From assembly GCF_008086175.1 (NCBI RefSeq), contig NZ_VSKM01000003.1, forward strand, positions 62,001-126,000: a DNA stretch of 64,000 nt, written 5' to 3'. The DNA is from Bizionia saleffrena. Lineage in GTDB: Bacteria > Bacteroidota > Bacteroidia > Flavobacteriales > Flavobacteriaceae. Under the pieces are notes generated by a model, which saw nothing but the letters and a program-made list of their open reading frames with translations, ran no database searches and had not been told where the DNA came from. Shown one piece after another: positions 29,022 to 38,714 of this stretch; within the stretch, counting starts at the first letter, position 1; every line of letters starts with the position of its first letter. The position numbers were made by a program, and so were the translations under genes.

Positions 29022-30314
29022 ATGTCAATAACTGCAAATAACCCTGATAGAAAATCTTGGCTTCACGTCGATAAAAATTCAGATTTCCCCATTCAAAACA
29101 TTCCTTTTGGAGTTTTTCTTACTAGGGACGATATAATAACTATTGGAACTCGAATTGGTGATACAGCTATAGATTTGGGAGCTTTACACCAATTAGGTTA
29201 TTTTGAAGGAATACCATTAACCGATGATATTTTTCTTCAAGATACTTTAAACGATTTTATTGCCGACGGTCGTAAAACTTGGCGTTTAGTAAGAAATAGA
29301 ATTGCGGACATTTTTGATAACGAAAATGGGACGCTAAAAAACAACATACAACATAAAGAAACTGTTCTTTTTAGATTGGATGAAATCGAAATGCAATTAC
29401 CGGTTCAAATTGGTGATTACACAGATTTCTACTCGAGCATAGAGCACGCAACAAATGTGGGAACTCTTTTTAGAGATCCAGAGAATGCTTTACTACCCAA
29501 CTGGTTACATATTCCGGTAGGCTACCACGGTAGAAGTTCGTCTATCATTCCATCGGGAATTGATGTGCACAGACCACAAGGTCAAACATTACCGGCCGGA
29601 GCGAACGAACCTGTTTTCGGACCTTCAAAATTAGTAGATTTTGAATTAGAAATGGCGTTTATTACTACCGATGCTAACGATTTAGGAGAACCTATTCCTA
29701 TTGATGAAGCGGAAGAATACATCTTCGGATTAGTTTTATTTAACGATTGGAGTGCTAGAGATATTCAAAAATGGGAATACGTGCCACTAGGGCCTTTCTT
29801 AGCGAAAAGTTTCGCCTCGTCTATTTCTCCTTGGATTGTTACATTAGATGCTTTAGAACCTTACAGAATACAAGGCCCTAAACCTTTAAAAAAGCAATTG
29901 GAATACTTACAACAAAAAGGAAAAAAAGGTTTTGATATTAACTTGGAAGTGGCACTTCAGCCTGAAAAAGCTAAAGAAACGGTGATAAGTAAATCTAACT
30001 TTAAATATATGTATTGGTCTATGGCGCAACAACTAGCGCACCACACTATAAATGGTTGCCCAATAAACTCGGGAGATATGATGGGTAGTGGAACCATTTC
30101 TGGCCCAACTCCAGATTCTTACGGATCGATGTTAGAATTAAGTTGGAGAGGTGAAAAACCACTTACAATGAATGACGGTACCGAGCGTAAATTTATAAAT
30201 GATAACGATACGGTTATTATGAGAGGTTACTGTGAAAAAGATGGAACACGTATTGGATTTGGAGAAGTAAAAACAAAATTATTACCTGTTTTTAATGCGA
30301 AGAAAAACAAGTAA
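29022..30314 (+). CDS. fahA: Fumarylacetoacetase
   Basis: Last enzyme of tyrosine and homogentisate catabolism, hydrolysing fumarylacetoacetate to fumarate and acetoacetate. 430 residues with both regions of the family: an N-terminal SH3-like domain (SWLHVDKNSDFPIQNIPFGVF) and the C-terminal FAH catalytic fold. The metal and active-site segments are DYTDFYSSIEHATNVG, GYHGRSSSI, FELEMAFI, NDWSARDIQKWEYVPLGPF and SGTISGPTPDSYGSMLE. Other genes of the pathway (hmgA, hpd) are not in the window. It has its own consensus promoter and terminator. Confidence 0.96.
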   Translation: MSITANNPDRKSWLHVDKNSDFPIQNIPFGVFLTRDDIITIGTRIGDTAIDLGALHQLGYFEGIPLTDDIFLQDTLNDFIADGRKTWRLVRNRIADIFDNENGTLKNNIQHKETVLFRLDEIEMQLPVQIGDYTDFYSSIEHATNVGTLFRDPENALLPNWLHIPVGYHGRSSSIIPSGIDVHRPQGQTLPAGANEPVFGPSKLVDFELEMAFITTDANDLGEPIPIDEAEEYIFGLVLFNDWSARDIQKWEYVPLGPFLAKSFASSISPWIVTLDALEPYRIQGPKPLKKQLEYLQQKGKKGFDINLEVALQPEKAKETVISKSNFKYMYWSMAQQLAHHTINGCPINSGDMMGSGTISGPTPDSYGSMLELSWRGEKPLTMNDGTERKFINDNDTVIMRGYCEKDGTRIGFGEVKTKLLPVFNAKKNK

Positions 30315-30336
30315 TAAAAATAGTATAAATACATAT

Positions 30337-30373
30337 AAAAACAGCCTCTTAAATTTAAGAGGCTGTTTTTTTT
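30337..30373 (+). terminator. Rho-independent terminator after fahA
   Basis: Perfect 17-bp inverted repeat (30337-30353 and 30354-30370, core ACAGCCTCTT/AAGAGGCTGT) followed by eight or more T. The A tract on the other side makes it usable in both directions. Confidence 0.88.
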
Positions 30374-30478
30374 GTTCCTTGCTATAAGTATTTATGTCAC
30401 TGCAAAAGCAGTAATTAGATTTTAGATTAAATTTAGCTCCAACAGAAGACCACAAATTACATTTCAAATTACAACACA

Positions 30479-31453
30479 TTATTCCTCAAAACGTTCCCGC
30501 TTAGCAAGTTTACTAGCGATAATACTTATTATTAATAGTTGTGACGCGTGAAACAGCATAAGCGGCAATAAGATAATACCTACGGTTGCCATATTACCAA
30601 ATATAATTTTAGAAAATACCGTGCCGTGCACCAACGATTTCTTAGTACCACAAAATTGTACCGTAATTTGGTCTTCTTTATTTAAGTTTAATTTTCTTGC
30701 CGTAAACCCGGTGACTAAGAACACGATTAAAAAGAGTACTAGTACACCTATAAAAAGCACACCTAAATCTAATAGCGACACAGCGCTAAAAATGTTTTTA
30801 TAGAAAGACTCCGCAAAGCTTTTATAAATAATTAATAGAATGATAGACTTATCAAAAAGGGTGAGTTTAGCACTATGTTTATGAGCAAAATTATTAGTGT
30901 AGCGCTGTAAGAGTAAGCCCAAAACAACAGGCAGAAGTATTTGAACTATGAGCTTGATGTAAATAGAAGTAAAATCATAATGCGTTTGGGTATCGTTTAT
31001 AAATAACCCCATCCAAAGTGGTGTAATCGTAATACCGATAATCCCGGATATACTCGCGTTAAAAATCGCAGCTGGAACATTTCCTTTTGCCATAGAAACC
31101 ATAACAACAGACGATGATACTGTCGATGGCAGCGCGGCTAAGAAAAAGAACGCCAACCACATCGTTTCTTGCTCTTGATTTTGAATAAGTGGCCTAAAAA
31201 TTAAAACTAACAACGGAAAAACTAAAAATGTAGAACCCTGGACCAAAAGGTGTAGCTTCCAGTTTTTAATCCCTTCTTTTAACTTCGTCGGACTCAATTT
31301 AAGTCCGTAGAAAAAGAATATAAGAGAAATTCCTATCGCACTAATCGTATCGATAGGAATTATGCTGCTTTCTATTCCCCATTGTGGAAAAAAGTAAGCT
31401 ATAAATATTACAACTACAATAGACACAACGAATCTATCAATCTTAACCTTCAT
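30479..31453 (-). CDS. SBF-like (bile acid:sodium symporter superfamily) transporter
   Basis: Polytopic membrane protein of 324 residues with about nine or ten helices. It belongs to the SBF-like/YfeH branch of the bile acid:Na+ symporter superfamily. Supporting segments are SAIGISLIFFFYGLKLSP near residue 40, FFLAALPSTVSSSVVMVSMAKGN (quoted in part) near 105, the half-helix break in FNASISGIIGITITP, and QFCGTKKSLVHGT near 270. The family is usually assumed to couple transport of an organic anion to sodium. The natural substrate in bacteria is largely unknown. It is a single-gene unit. Confidence 0.87.
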   Translation of the reverse strand: MKVKIDRFVVSIVVVIFIAYFFPQWGIESSIIPIDTISAIGISLIFFFYGLKLSPTKLKEGIKNWKLHLLVQGSTFLVFPLLVLIFRPLIQNQEQETMWLAFFFLAALPSTVSSSVVMVSMAKGNVPAAIFNASISGIIGITITPLWMGLFINDTQTHYDFTSIYIKLIVQILLPVVLGLLLQRYTNNFAHKHSAKLTLFDKSIILLIIYKSFAESFYKNIFSAVSLLDLGVLFIGVLVLFLIVFLVTGFTARKLNLNKEDQITVQFCGTKKSLVHGTVFSKIIFGNMATVGIILLPLMLFHASQLLIISIIASKLAKRERFEE

Positions 31454-31611
31454 AAATGCTTGATTTCTAGGTATACTAAATAATAGCCCGAAGATACAAA
31501 ACGTCTTAGTTTAACGTTAAAATTACACGCGAAATTCACTTGAAATTAAAGAGATAATAGCAACCGTGAAGTTATATAATTAAAAAACACTTTGAAAAAA
31601 CACTTGTTTCT

Positions 31612-32001
31612 TTATATAAAACGGTTTAAATCTAAAGCATTAATAGCACCGTGACTTTCGTGTGCTACTACTACTCCATTTTTAATGACTAATAATTGCG
31701 GTGACTCGTGAAGCACTTGAAATTTATAGCCCACTTCATTAGACACCGATTTAAAATTTAGTAAATCGAGATAGTATAAATCTAAATCTTCAGCAGTGAG
31801 TTCGTAATTCGATACAAACTGATTCATTGCCATACTACTAATACCACATCGTGTAGAGTGTTTAAAAACGACTTGCGTTTTTGTTTTAGAACGCTCTTCA
31901 ATCGTTTCTAATTGCGACTCCGAAGTTAATAGCAACCACGGCAGCACTTTTTCTTCTTTGGGCTCACTAGAACCTCCAAACAACTTATTTATAAATCCCA
32001 T
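31612..32001 (-). CDS. ytxJ: Bacillithiol-system redox-active protein YtxJ
   Basis: Monothiol thioredoxin-like protein of 129 residues. The ATG at 32001 is preferred over the upstream TTG at 32022 because it opens the family-typical short helix (MGFINKLFGG). The core reads VFKHSTRCGISSMAMNQF, with a single Cys in the active-site position of the monothiol family (TRCGIS), followed by YYLDLLNF and HESPQLLVIKNG, which contains the cis-Pro. YtxJ is linked by family knowledge to bacillithiol-dependent thiol exchange. The bacillithiol synthesis genes are not in this window. Confidence 0.86.
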   Translation of the reverse strand: MGFINKLFGGSSEPKEEKVLPWLLLTSESQLETIEERSKTKTQVVFKHSTRCGISSMAMNQFVSNYELTAEDLDLYYLDLLNFKSVSNEVGYKFQVLHESPQLLVIKNGVVVAHESHGAINALDLNRFI

Positions 32002-32263
32002 AATATTTTTTGTATTTAGCAATCAGTAATCACTGATTTTATTTGTACGCTCATCGTATAAGTCGTATCTTTAATATAACCTTACATTCCGACAAAAAGT
32101 CATATCAATATTCGTGATAACAGACATTTTGTCGTTCGCTATTATTTGGTAAGATAATTGAAATATCTCGATCAAACAAAAACAAACAATAGTCTTCAGT
32201 CCTATTAATTAGAAGCGTTAGGTAAACTTCCGATAACAACCAAAGACCACAAAACATACAGCT

Positions 32264-34873
32264 ATGGATTTTAATAATTTTACAATTAAATCGCAAGAAG
32301 CGATACAACAAGCCCAACAACTTGCACAGAGTTTAGGACATCAACAAATAGAGAATGAACATATTTTAAAATCTATTTTTGATGTCGATGAGAATGTACT
32401 CCCTTTCATTTTAAAAAAGATGAATGTCAACGTTCCTATGGTACAACAAATTTTAGATAAGCAAATAGAGAGTTTTCCAAAAGTTTCGGGTGGCGATTTA
32501 GTGTTGTCGCGCGACGCTTCAAAAGCGCTAAACGAAGCCGCTATCATTGCTAAAAAAATGAAAGACGATTATGTGTCGATTGAGCATTTAGTACTCGCCA
32601 TTTTTAAATCGAACAGTAAAATTGCGCAAGTTTTAAAAGATCAAGGCGTTACAGAAAAACATCTTACAGCAAGTATTGAAGAGCTTAGAAAAGGCGATCG
32701 CGTAACGTCTCAAAACCAAGAAGAAACGTATAACTCTTTAAATAAATACGCGAAAAATTTAAACCAATTAGCCAAAGATGGGAAATTAGATCCTGTAATT
32801 GGTCGTGATGAAGAAATACGACGTATTCTTCAAATCTTATCGCGACGCACAAAAAATAACCCCATTTTAGTTGGAGAACCTGGAACTGGTAAAACTGCTA
32901 TAGCAGAAGGTTTAGCTCATAGAATTGTAGATGGCGATGTGCCCGAAAATCTAGTCGATCGTCAAATTTACGCTCTAGATATGGGCGCCTTAATTGCCGG
33001 TGCAAAATACAAAGGTGAATTTGAAGAACGCTTAAAAGCCGTTATTAAAGAAGTAACTGAAAGCGATGGAAACATTGTACTATTTATAGACGAAATCCAC
33101 ACGCTTGTAGGTGCTGGTGGCGGACAAGGTGCTATGGATGCTGCTAACATTTTAAAACCAGCTTTAGCGCGTGGCGAATTGAGAGCGATTGGAGCTACAA
33201 CCCTAGACGAATACCAAAAGTATTTTGAAAAAGACAAAGCTTTAGAACGTCGTTTTCAAAAAGTAATGGTCGACGAACCCGATACAGAAAGTGCTATTTC
33301 CATTTTACGTGGTATTAAAGAAAAGTACGAAACACACCATAAAGTACGTATTAAAGATGAAGCAATTATTGGTGCAGTAGAATTATCGCAACGCTATATT
33401 ACTAACCGATTTTTACCAGACAAAGCCATTGATTTAATGGATGAAGCTGCCGCTAAATTAAGAATGGAAATCAATTCTAAACCGGAAGAGCTTGATGTTT
33501 TAGACCGAAAAGTGATGCAGTTAGAAATTGAAATTGAAGCCATTAAGCGGGAAAAAGATGAAGTCAAACTAAAAAGTTTACGTTCGGAGTTAGCGAATTT
33601 AAAAGAAGAGCGCAACGAGCTAAATGCGAAATGGAAAACCGAAAAAGCGGTTGTCGATAATATTCAGAATAGAAAATTAGAGATTGAAAACTTTAAAATC
33701 GAAGCCGAACGTGCCGAACGCGATGGTGATTATGGTAAGGTTGCCGAATTACGTTATGGTAAGATTAAAGAAGCGCAAGAAGTTTTAGAAAAACTGCAAC
33801 AAGAATTAAAAGAAAATCAATCGGCGACGTCTTTAATTAAAGAAGAGGTTACATATGATGATATTGCCGAAGTGGTGGCGAAGTGGACCGGTATTCCGTT
33901 GACAAAAATGCTTCAAACTGATCGCGAAAAACTGCTAAAACTTGAAGATCAATTACACAAACGCGTCGTTGGCCAAGAAGAAGCTATTGTCGCTGTGAGT
34001 GACGCCGTAAGACGTAGTCGCGCGGGATTGCAAAACCCAAAAAAACCAATAGGCTCTTTCTTATTTCTAGGAACTACGGGAGTTGGTAAAACAGAATTAG
34101 CAAAAGCATTAGCCGAGTACTTATTTGATGATGAAAATGCAATGACGCGAATAGATATGAGTGAATACCAAGAGCGCCACGCTGTGAGCCGTTTGGTTGG
34201 AGCACCTCCAGGATATGTAGGTTATGATGAGGGTGGACAATTAACGGAGGCAGTGAGACGCAAACCGTATTCTGTGGTACTGTTAGATGAAATTGAAAAA
34301 GCGCACCCGGACACCTTCAATATTTTATTGCAAGTGTTAGACGAAGGCCATTTAACAGATAATAAAGGACGCGTTGCCGACTTTAAAAACACTATTATAA
34401 TTATGACATCGAATATTGGTAGCCATATTATTCAAGAGCGATTCGCTGCTGTTAAAGACATAGACGCGGCAACTGAAGCTGCAAGAGTGGATGTTTTAGC
34501 TTTATTGAAGCAAACAGTAAGACCTGAGTTTTTAAACAGAATTGACGACACGATTATGTTTACACCGCTATCTAAGGATAACATTACCGAAATTGTGCAG
34601 TTACAATTAAAAGGTGTCGCTAAAATGATTGGTAAGCAAGGCATAACATTCAGCGCGACACCAGAAGCAATCTCTTACTTAGCAGAGAAAGGATATAATC
34701 CAGAATATGGTGCAAGACCAGTAAAAAGAGTAATACAGAAAGAAGTTTTAAATACCTTGAGTAAAGAAATACTCTCAGGAAACGTAAACACCGATAGTAT
34801 TATTTTACTCGATGCCTTCGACAAAGAATTAGTATTTAGAAATCAAGGGAATTTAGTTTCCGACGCGGTCTAA
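32264..34873 (+). CDS. clpB: ATP-dependent disaggregase ClpB
   Basis: Hexameric AAA+ chaperone that, with DnaK, extracts proteins from aggregates after heat shock. 869 residues with all parts in order: N domain (residues 1-150), NBD1 with Walker [10 protein letters not shown] (near 205) and DEIH Walker B, the coiled-coil middle domain (about 405-525, charged heptads), NBD2 with GTTGVGKTE (near 605) and [11 protein letters not shown], and the C-terminal D2-small domain with [13 protein letters not shown]. There is no ClpP-binding IGF loop, consistent with ClpB rather than ClpA or ClpC. A terminator follows. Confidence 0.97.
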   Translation: MDFNNFTIKSQEAIQQAQQLAQSLGHQQIENEHILKSIFDVDENVLPFILKKMNVNVPMVQQILDKQIESFPKVSGGDLVLSRDASKALNEAAIIAKKMKDDYVSIEHLVLAIFKSNSKIAQVLKDQGVTEKHLTASIEELRKGDRVTSQNQEETYNSLNKYAKNLNQLAKDGKLDPVIGRDEEIRRILQILSRRTKNNPILVGEPGTGKTAIAEGLAHRIVDGDVPENLVDRQIYALDMGALIAGAKYKGEFEERLKAVIKEVTESDGNIVLFIDEIHTLVGAGGGQGAMDAANILKPALARGELRAIGATTLDEYQKYFEKDKALERRFQKVMVDEPDTESAISILRGIKEKYETHHKVRIKDEAIIGAVELSQRYITNRFLPDKAIDLMDEAAAKLRMEINSKPEELDVLDRKVMQLEIEIEAIKREKDEVKLKSLRSELANLKEERNELNAKWKTEKAVVDNIQNRKLEIENFKIEAERAERDGDYGKVAELRYGKIKEAQEVLEKLQQELKENQSATSLIKEEVTYDDIAEVVAKWTGIPLTKMLQTDREKLLKLEDQLHKRVVGQEEAIVAVSDAVRRSRAGLQNPKKPIGSFLFLGTTGVGKTELAKALAEYLFDDENAMTRIDMSEYQERHAVSRLVGAPPGYVGYDEGGQLTEAVRRKPYSVVLLDEIEKAHPDTFNILLQVLDEGHLTDNKGRVADFKNTIIIMTSNIGSHIIQERFAAVKDIDAATEAARVDVLALLKQTVRPEFLNRIDDTIMFTPLSKDNITEIVQLQLKGVAKMIGKQGITFSATPEAISYLAEKGYNPEYGARPVKRVIQKEVLNTLSKEILSGNVNTDSIILLDAFDKELVFRNQGNLVSDAV

Positions 34874-34944
34874 ATCATAAATTATTGTTAACGTAAAATA
34901 ACTCAGAAAAGAGTACGTTTTCCTAGTAATGGTTAGTTAGTTTG

Positions 34945-34988
34945 AAAAGCAACGTTGGTCTACACTTTAGACTACGTTGCTTTTTTTT
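34945..34988 (+). terminator. Rho-independent terminator after clpB
   Basis: An 11-bp stem (34945-34955 with 34974-34984, AAAAGCAACGT/ACGTTGCTTTT) and an inner TCTA/TAGA pairing, followed by eight T. Confidence 0.8.
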
Positions 34989-35256
34989 ATGTCCTTTTGT
35001 AAATAACCTCTCGACTACGCTTTAAGAAATAGAGTTGAGCCTCTTCAAGCTACATCAGTTTAAAACTGTTTTCTTTTATACTTTTTAAGCAGCTACTCGG
35101 CCGTATGCAAACGGACTTTTATAGTGCTTTAAGAGCCCTTATTTACTTTAAAAATGTTTAACAATCGTTAATATCTCGTAGAATTCAGGAATTATTTCTT
35201 GAGCAAAACCACGCGTAGAAGTAATTAAATCAGTGCGTTATAATTTTAATAAGAAA
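34989..35256. other. Intergenic region between clpB terminator and sdpR promoter
   Basis: About 270 nt without a recognisable gene; many stops in all frames, no repeat or RNA identified. Confidence 0.4.
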
Positions 35257-35264
35257 TAATTTTG
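35257..35264 (+). promoter_or_regulatory. -7 promoter box (TAATTTTG) of the sdpR-sdpI operon
   Basis: Matches TAnnTTTG. It lies just upstream of a palindrome (35279-35300) that would fall at the start of the transcript, as expected for an autorepressed promoter. Confidence 0.5.
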
Positions 35265-35278
35265 CAGAATTAAAATAA

Positions 35279-35300
35279 TATTTAGATATTTGTCTAAATA
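35279..35300. promoter_or_regulatory. Palindromic operator, probable SdpR binding site
   Basis: Perfect 8-bp inverted repeat TATTTAGA / TCTAAATA with a 6-nt spacer, 14 nt before the sdpR start and 14 nt after the -7 box. ArsR-family dimers bind palindromes of this size overlapping their own promoter, so autorepression is the natural reading. Confidence 0.68.
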
Positions 35301-35314
35301 CCTAAACATACAAA

Positions 35315-35569
35315 ATGAACGCGTTATTTAAAGCACTGAATGATGAAACGAGAAGGCAGATTGTAGAAATGCTAAAAGAAAGAGACATGAATGCTGGAGA
35401 AATTGCAGACCAATTTAAAATGTCGAAACCTAGCATTTCGCATCATCTAGATATTTTAAAAAGGGCGGATTTAATTACAAGTGAGAAAAAAGGACAATTT
35501 GTAGCATACTCTTTAAACACTAGCATTTTAGAAGATTTAATAAACTGGATACTAACCTTAAAAAAATAA
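35315..35569 (+). CDS. sdpR: ArsR-family autorepressor, SdpR type
   Basis: An 84-residue winged-helix repressor. The recognition helix region reads MNAGEIADQFKMSKPSISHHL (quoted as landmark, residues 28-48), with the wing at KKGQFVAYSL. It lacks the metal-binding Cys/His of ArsR/SmtB sensors. The short length and the adjacent sdpI (3 nt downstream) match the SdpR-SdpI arrangement of Bacillus subtilis, where SdpI sequesters SdpR at the membrane when toxin is bound. A palindrome lies just upstream. No toxin gene (SdpABC) is nearby. Confidence 0.87.
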   Translation: MNALFKALNDETRRQIVEMLKERDMNAGEIADQFKMSKPSISHHLDILKRADLITSEKKGQFVAYSLNTSILEDLINWILTLKK

Positions 35570-35572
35570 ATT

Positions 35573-36235
35573 ATGAAACTTAAAAAAGAACTTCCGCTAA
35601 TTGCAATAGTATTACTGCCGTTCCTTTACATCACTTATGTATGGAATGATTTGCCAGAAAAAGTACCGATGCACTGGAATATTGAGGGAGAAATAGATCG
35701 TTATGGTGAAAAAATAGAGCTTTTATTAATTCCGTTTTTACTCCCTGTTCTCACATATGTTGTGTTTTTGGTGATTCCGAAAATCGACCCTAAAAATAAG
35801 TTGAAAAATATGGGTAACAAACTGCAGAGTTTAAAGTTTTTACTCACTACTATTATGTCTGTTTTGGCTTTGTTTATTATTTACACTGCAAAAAATGAAT
35901 CGCTTACAAACCCTAATTATATAGTACTTTGTATTGGTTTGTTGTATTTAATTCTTGGAAATTATTTTAAAACAATTAAAGCCAACTACTTTATTGGGAT
36001 TAGAACGCCTTGGACGCTAGAAAGTGAATCTGTTTGGAAGGAAACGCACAAAATGGGAGGTAAATTATGGTTTATTGGTGGTATTATTGTAATTATTTCT
36101 AGTTTAATTCTAGACCAAAAAGCGAATTACACGGTGTTTTTAATTGTTACAGGGGTTATTTCAATACTACCTATTCTCTACTCCTACTTTATGTTTCAGA
36201 AGGAAAAGAAAAGTGATTTAGAGCAACACGTTTAG
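35573..36235 (+). CDS. sdpI: SdpI family membrane protein (DUF1648)
   Basis: A 220-residue protein with six predicted transmembrane helices (about 9-27, 50-70, 88-106, 113-131, 163-181 and 190-208). The DUF1648 domain at the N-terminus has the hallmark LPEKVPMHWNIEGEIDRYG (residues 25-43). The SdpI C-terminal part contains YFIGIRTPWTLESESVW. In B. subtilis SdpI confers immunity to the SDP toxin and transmits the signal to SdpR. Here it is an orphan pair with its regulator, so it may guard against toxins from other cells or respond to membrane stress (inference). Confidence 0.87.
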   Translation: MKLKKELPLIAIVLLPFLYITYVWNDLPEKVPMHWNIEGEIDRYGEKIELLLIPFLLPVLTYVVFLVIPKIDPKNKLKNMGNKLQSLKFLLTTIMSVLALFIIYTAKNESLTNPNYIVLCIGLLYLILGNYFKTIKANYFIGIRTPWTLESESVWKETHKMGGKLWFIGGIIVIISSLILDQKANYTVFLIVTGVISILPILYSYFMFQKEKKSDLEQHV

Positions 36236-36541
36236 ATTTCATCTTAGGGCTAATTATAGGATTAAACGGGTACAATACTGTATTTTTCATAGTGCCAAAG
36301 TGAAACCCTATTACTCTACTATTGCTGTTGTCTTTCCTTTATAAACCGAAGCGCGACGCCTTCAAACGTCGGGAATTATTATAAGAAATTAAGTGCGCTT
36401 ATCTTTCTCTTAGCTTAAAAAGGGTGAAGGAATCACTCTATTTATTAGGTGCTAAAACCACGTTTGAAGCTATAACAATTCCGCGAAAGCGTTACTACAA
36501 ACCAAAAATAACGCTAAAAAAAAGCTCCTTTCATTTAAAAA
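36236..36541. other. 306-bp intergenic region, nothing recognised
   Basis: Between convergent sdpI and the OmpW-like gene. No frame of useful size and no fold recognised apart from the terminator that follows. Confidence 0.4.
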
Positions 36542-36567
36542 AACAAGCCACACTATGGCGGCTTGTT
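36535..36567 (-). terminator. Rho-independent terminator after the OmpW-like gene
   Basis: Stem AACAAGCC (36542-36549) with GGCTTGTT (36560-36567). On the minus strand the stem is followed by a run of T (36543-36537). Confidence 0.72.
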
Positions 36568-36601
36568 AATTTATATTGAACTATATACGAGATAACGTTG
36601 A

Positions 36602-37231
36602 TTAGAATTTTCTACCAACACCAATTCCGACCATTAATGGATTGATGTCTACCTCTACTGGTAATACACCTGCACCGGTATCTACGTTTACATCGGTAGA
36701 TAATAATAGCTTTTTAATATCTAGATTTAAAAACCATTTATCGTCTAAATTATAATCTAATCCTGCTTGAAAAGAGACCCCGAAAGCATCGTCGTATTCC
36801 ATTCCTGCCACCGCTCCTTCATCAATTTCGTAGAAAAACGTATAGTTAATACCTGCACCAATATAAGGTTTAAAATCCCCGGCGTAGAAGTGGTATTGAA
36901 GGTTTAATGTTGGAGGCAACAACCAAACGTGCCCCAAATCTGTGGTTGCTAGGCTATTTCCAACTTCAACTTCGTGTTTTGTAGTTCCTAAAATTAATTC
37001 GGCTGCTATATTTCTTGTAAAGAAGTAGGTGATATCTATTTCTGGAATGTACGACGTCGATAAATCGACATCTAAACCGTCTAAATTATCTCCTGGAGAG
37101 GGTATTACGGTTACCACTCTAAAACGTGCTTGCCATTTGTTAAAATCAGCATTCATTTTGTCATCATCTTGTGCTTGTGCGTTAAATATAAACGCAAACA
37201 ACATTAGGGCACTAAAAATTACTTTTTTCAT
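36602..37231 (-). CDS. OmpW family outer-membrane beta-barrel protein
   Basis: The start is set at the ATG at 37231, which opens a signal peptide (VIFSALMLFAFIFNAQAQ); the longer frame from 37300 has no support. The mature 190 residues show OmpW features: KWQARFRVVTVIPSP at the N-terminus, a YIPEIDITYFFTRNIAAELI strand pair (quoted as 20 residues), GHVWLLPPTLNLQYHF, YIGAGINYTFF and a C-terminal aromatic strand ending in Phe (GIGVGRKF), the usual BAM signal. It is an eight-stranded barrel, thought to pass small hydrophobic compounds. Single-gene unit. Confidence 0.9.
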   Translation of the reverse strand: MKKVIFSALMLFAFIFNAQAQDDDKMNADFNKWQARFRVVTVIPSPGDNLDGLDVDLSTSYIPEIDITYFFTRNIAAELILGTTKHEVEVGNSLATTDLGHVWLLPPTLNLQYHFYAGDFKPYIGAGINYTFFYEIDEGAVAGMEYDDAFGVSFQAGLDYNLDDKWFLNLDIKKLLLSTDVNVDTGAGVLPVEVDINPLMVGIGVGRKF

Positions 37232-37508
37232 AGTATTATGTTTTAATATTATACCCCAAAAATACTTACAACACATAGCTTTAACGTTGACAAAAGTCAT
37301 AGGTAAATCCTGAATTCTGTAGTAGACTGTATTTCAGGTCGGTATTACTCATAAAAAGCAGCTTTTTTATAGGATTAAATTGGGATATGCTAAAAAAGAA
37401 GTTTTCTGAAATTTATCAAGATACCGTCGCAATAATTCGCTATTTATCTTCATTATGCTCGCAGTAAATTGTATTTTTACTAGAGATAAACACCATTATT
37501 TTTTATTT

Positions 37509-38180
37509 ATGAACCTCAATACTTTTATAGACCATACGTTATTAAAGCCAACAGCGACCAAAAATGACATTGTCACGCTTTGTAAGGAAGCTATGGAATA
37601 CGGTTTTTTTTCGGTGTGTGTTAACACGTGTTATGTTTCTTTGGCGAAGCAAACTTTAGCAGGCAGTTCTGTTAAGCTGTGCGCTGTAATAGGTTTTCCT
37701 TTAGGAGCGATGAGCACTATCGCTAAAGTTGAAGAAACAAAACAAGCATTAAAAGAGGGTGCAGATGAAATTGATATGGTAATGAATATCGGTTTTTTTA
37801 AGAGCGCAGATTACACGGGCGCTGCCCACGATATTAAAGCCGTTAAACAACAAATGCCTAAACTTACTTTAAAAGTGATTTTAGAAACCTGTTACCTCGA
37901 CACGACAGAAATTATTAAAGCCAGCGAAATTGCATTAGAAAGCGGCGCCGACTTTATAAAAACATCCACAGGCTTCGGGTCTAGTGGCGCCACGTTAAAC
38001 ACGGTACAAATAATGCTTAACGCCACTAAAAACACGCACGTAAAAGTGAAAGCTTCAGGTGGTATTAGAGATACCGCAACAGCTTTAGAGTATATTAAAA
38101 TTGGAGCTTTGCGCTTAGGCACATCGAACAGTATTGCTATTGTCACTGAAAATAATAAAGATAAAAAAGCAAATTATTAA
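37509..38180 (+). CDS. deoC: Deoxyribose-phosphate aldolase
   Basis: Class I aldolase that splits 2-deoxyribose-5-phosphate into glyceraldehyde-3-phosphate and acetaldehyde. The ATG at 37509 starts the conserved FIDHTLLKPTAT; the frame is open upstream to 37455 without support. TIM-barrel motifs: VCVNTCYV, AVIGFPLGA, ADEIDMVMNIG, LKVILETCYL (the first Lys of the active site), FIKTSTGFG with the Schiff-base lysine, and VKASGGIRD. 223 residues, normal. It leads a tight operon with a histidine phosphatase (1 nt gap) and deoD (2 nt gap). Confidence 0.96.
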   Translation: MNLNTFIDHTLLKPTATKNDIVTLCKEAMEYGFFSVCVNTCYVSLAKQTLAGSSVKLCAVIGFPLGAMSTIAKVEETKQALKEGADEIDMVMNIGFFKSADYTGAAHDIKAVKQQMPKLTLKVILETCYLDTTEIIKASEIALESGADFIKTSTGFGSSGATLNTVQIMLNATKNTHVKVKASGGIRDTATALEYIKIGALRLGTSNSIAIVTENNKDKKANY

Positions 38181-38181
38181 A

Positions 38182-38712
38182 ATGAAGAAATTACTATTAG
38201 CGTCACTCCTATTACTGGTTTTTGCCTGCGGAAAAGCGCAAACGAAAGAGAAAGAAGAAACAATTCAAGTTGAAAATAAAACAACGTATTACTTTATCCG
38301 TCATTCTGAAAAAAACAGAGCTGTAAAAACTAAAAACCCTAATTTGTTAGAAAAAGGACAATCTAGAGCTGAAAATTGGGCCGAATATTTTAAATCTATT
38401 GCTTTTGATGCCGTGTATTCTACGAATTACAAGCGCACGAAACAAACAGCAACACCCACGGCGAAACAGAACAATTTAAAACTTATTATTTACAATCCGT
38501 CAAAATTAGATTACAACGCTTTTAAAGCAGGCACTAAAGGCAAAACGGTCTTAATCGTAGGACATAGCGATACCACTCCAAAATTTGTCAATACCATTAT
38601 TGGAGAGAATAAATACAACGCCATCAACGATAGTATAAATAGCGCGCTTTTTATTGTAACAATTAATGGTAACGAAACAACTTCAGAAGTTTTAAATATC
38701 GAACACCAGTAA
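38182..38712 (+). CDS. Histidine phosphatase superfamily lipoprotein (SixA/PhoE-like)
   Basis: The ATG at 38182, 1 nt after the deoC stop, starts an SPII signal ([16 protein letters not shown], Cys16). The mature 160 residues form a histidine phosphatase core: [11 protein letters not shown] provides the RH nucleophile (His near residue 40, RHS rather than the common RHG), [14 protein letters not shown] the second basic loop, and [11 protein letters not shown] the distal catalytic His. It may dephosphorylate a small phosphate ester at the cell envelope. Its place between deoC and deoD suggests a nucleotide or sugar-phosphate substrate, but that is inference. Confidence 0.85.
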   Translation: MKKLLLASLLLLVFACGKAQTKEKEETIQVENKTTYYFIRHSEKNRAVKTKNPNLLEKGQSRAENWAEYFKSIAFDAVYSTNYKRTKQTATPTAKQNNLKLIIYNPSKLDYNAFKAGTKGKTVLIVGHSDTTPKFVNTIIGENKYNAINDSINSALFIVTINGNETTSEVLNIEHQ

Positions 38713-38714
38713 TT

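Noticed and set aside
30282-30478. Small minus-strand frame between fahA and the SBF-like transporter
   Set aside because: It reads through the fahA terminator hairpin; no start context or family.
34989-36601. Search for an SdpC-like toxin gene near sdpRI
   Set aside because: Neither flank (34989-35256 nor 36236-36601) contains a secreted-peptide frame with signal sequence.
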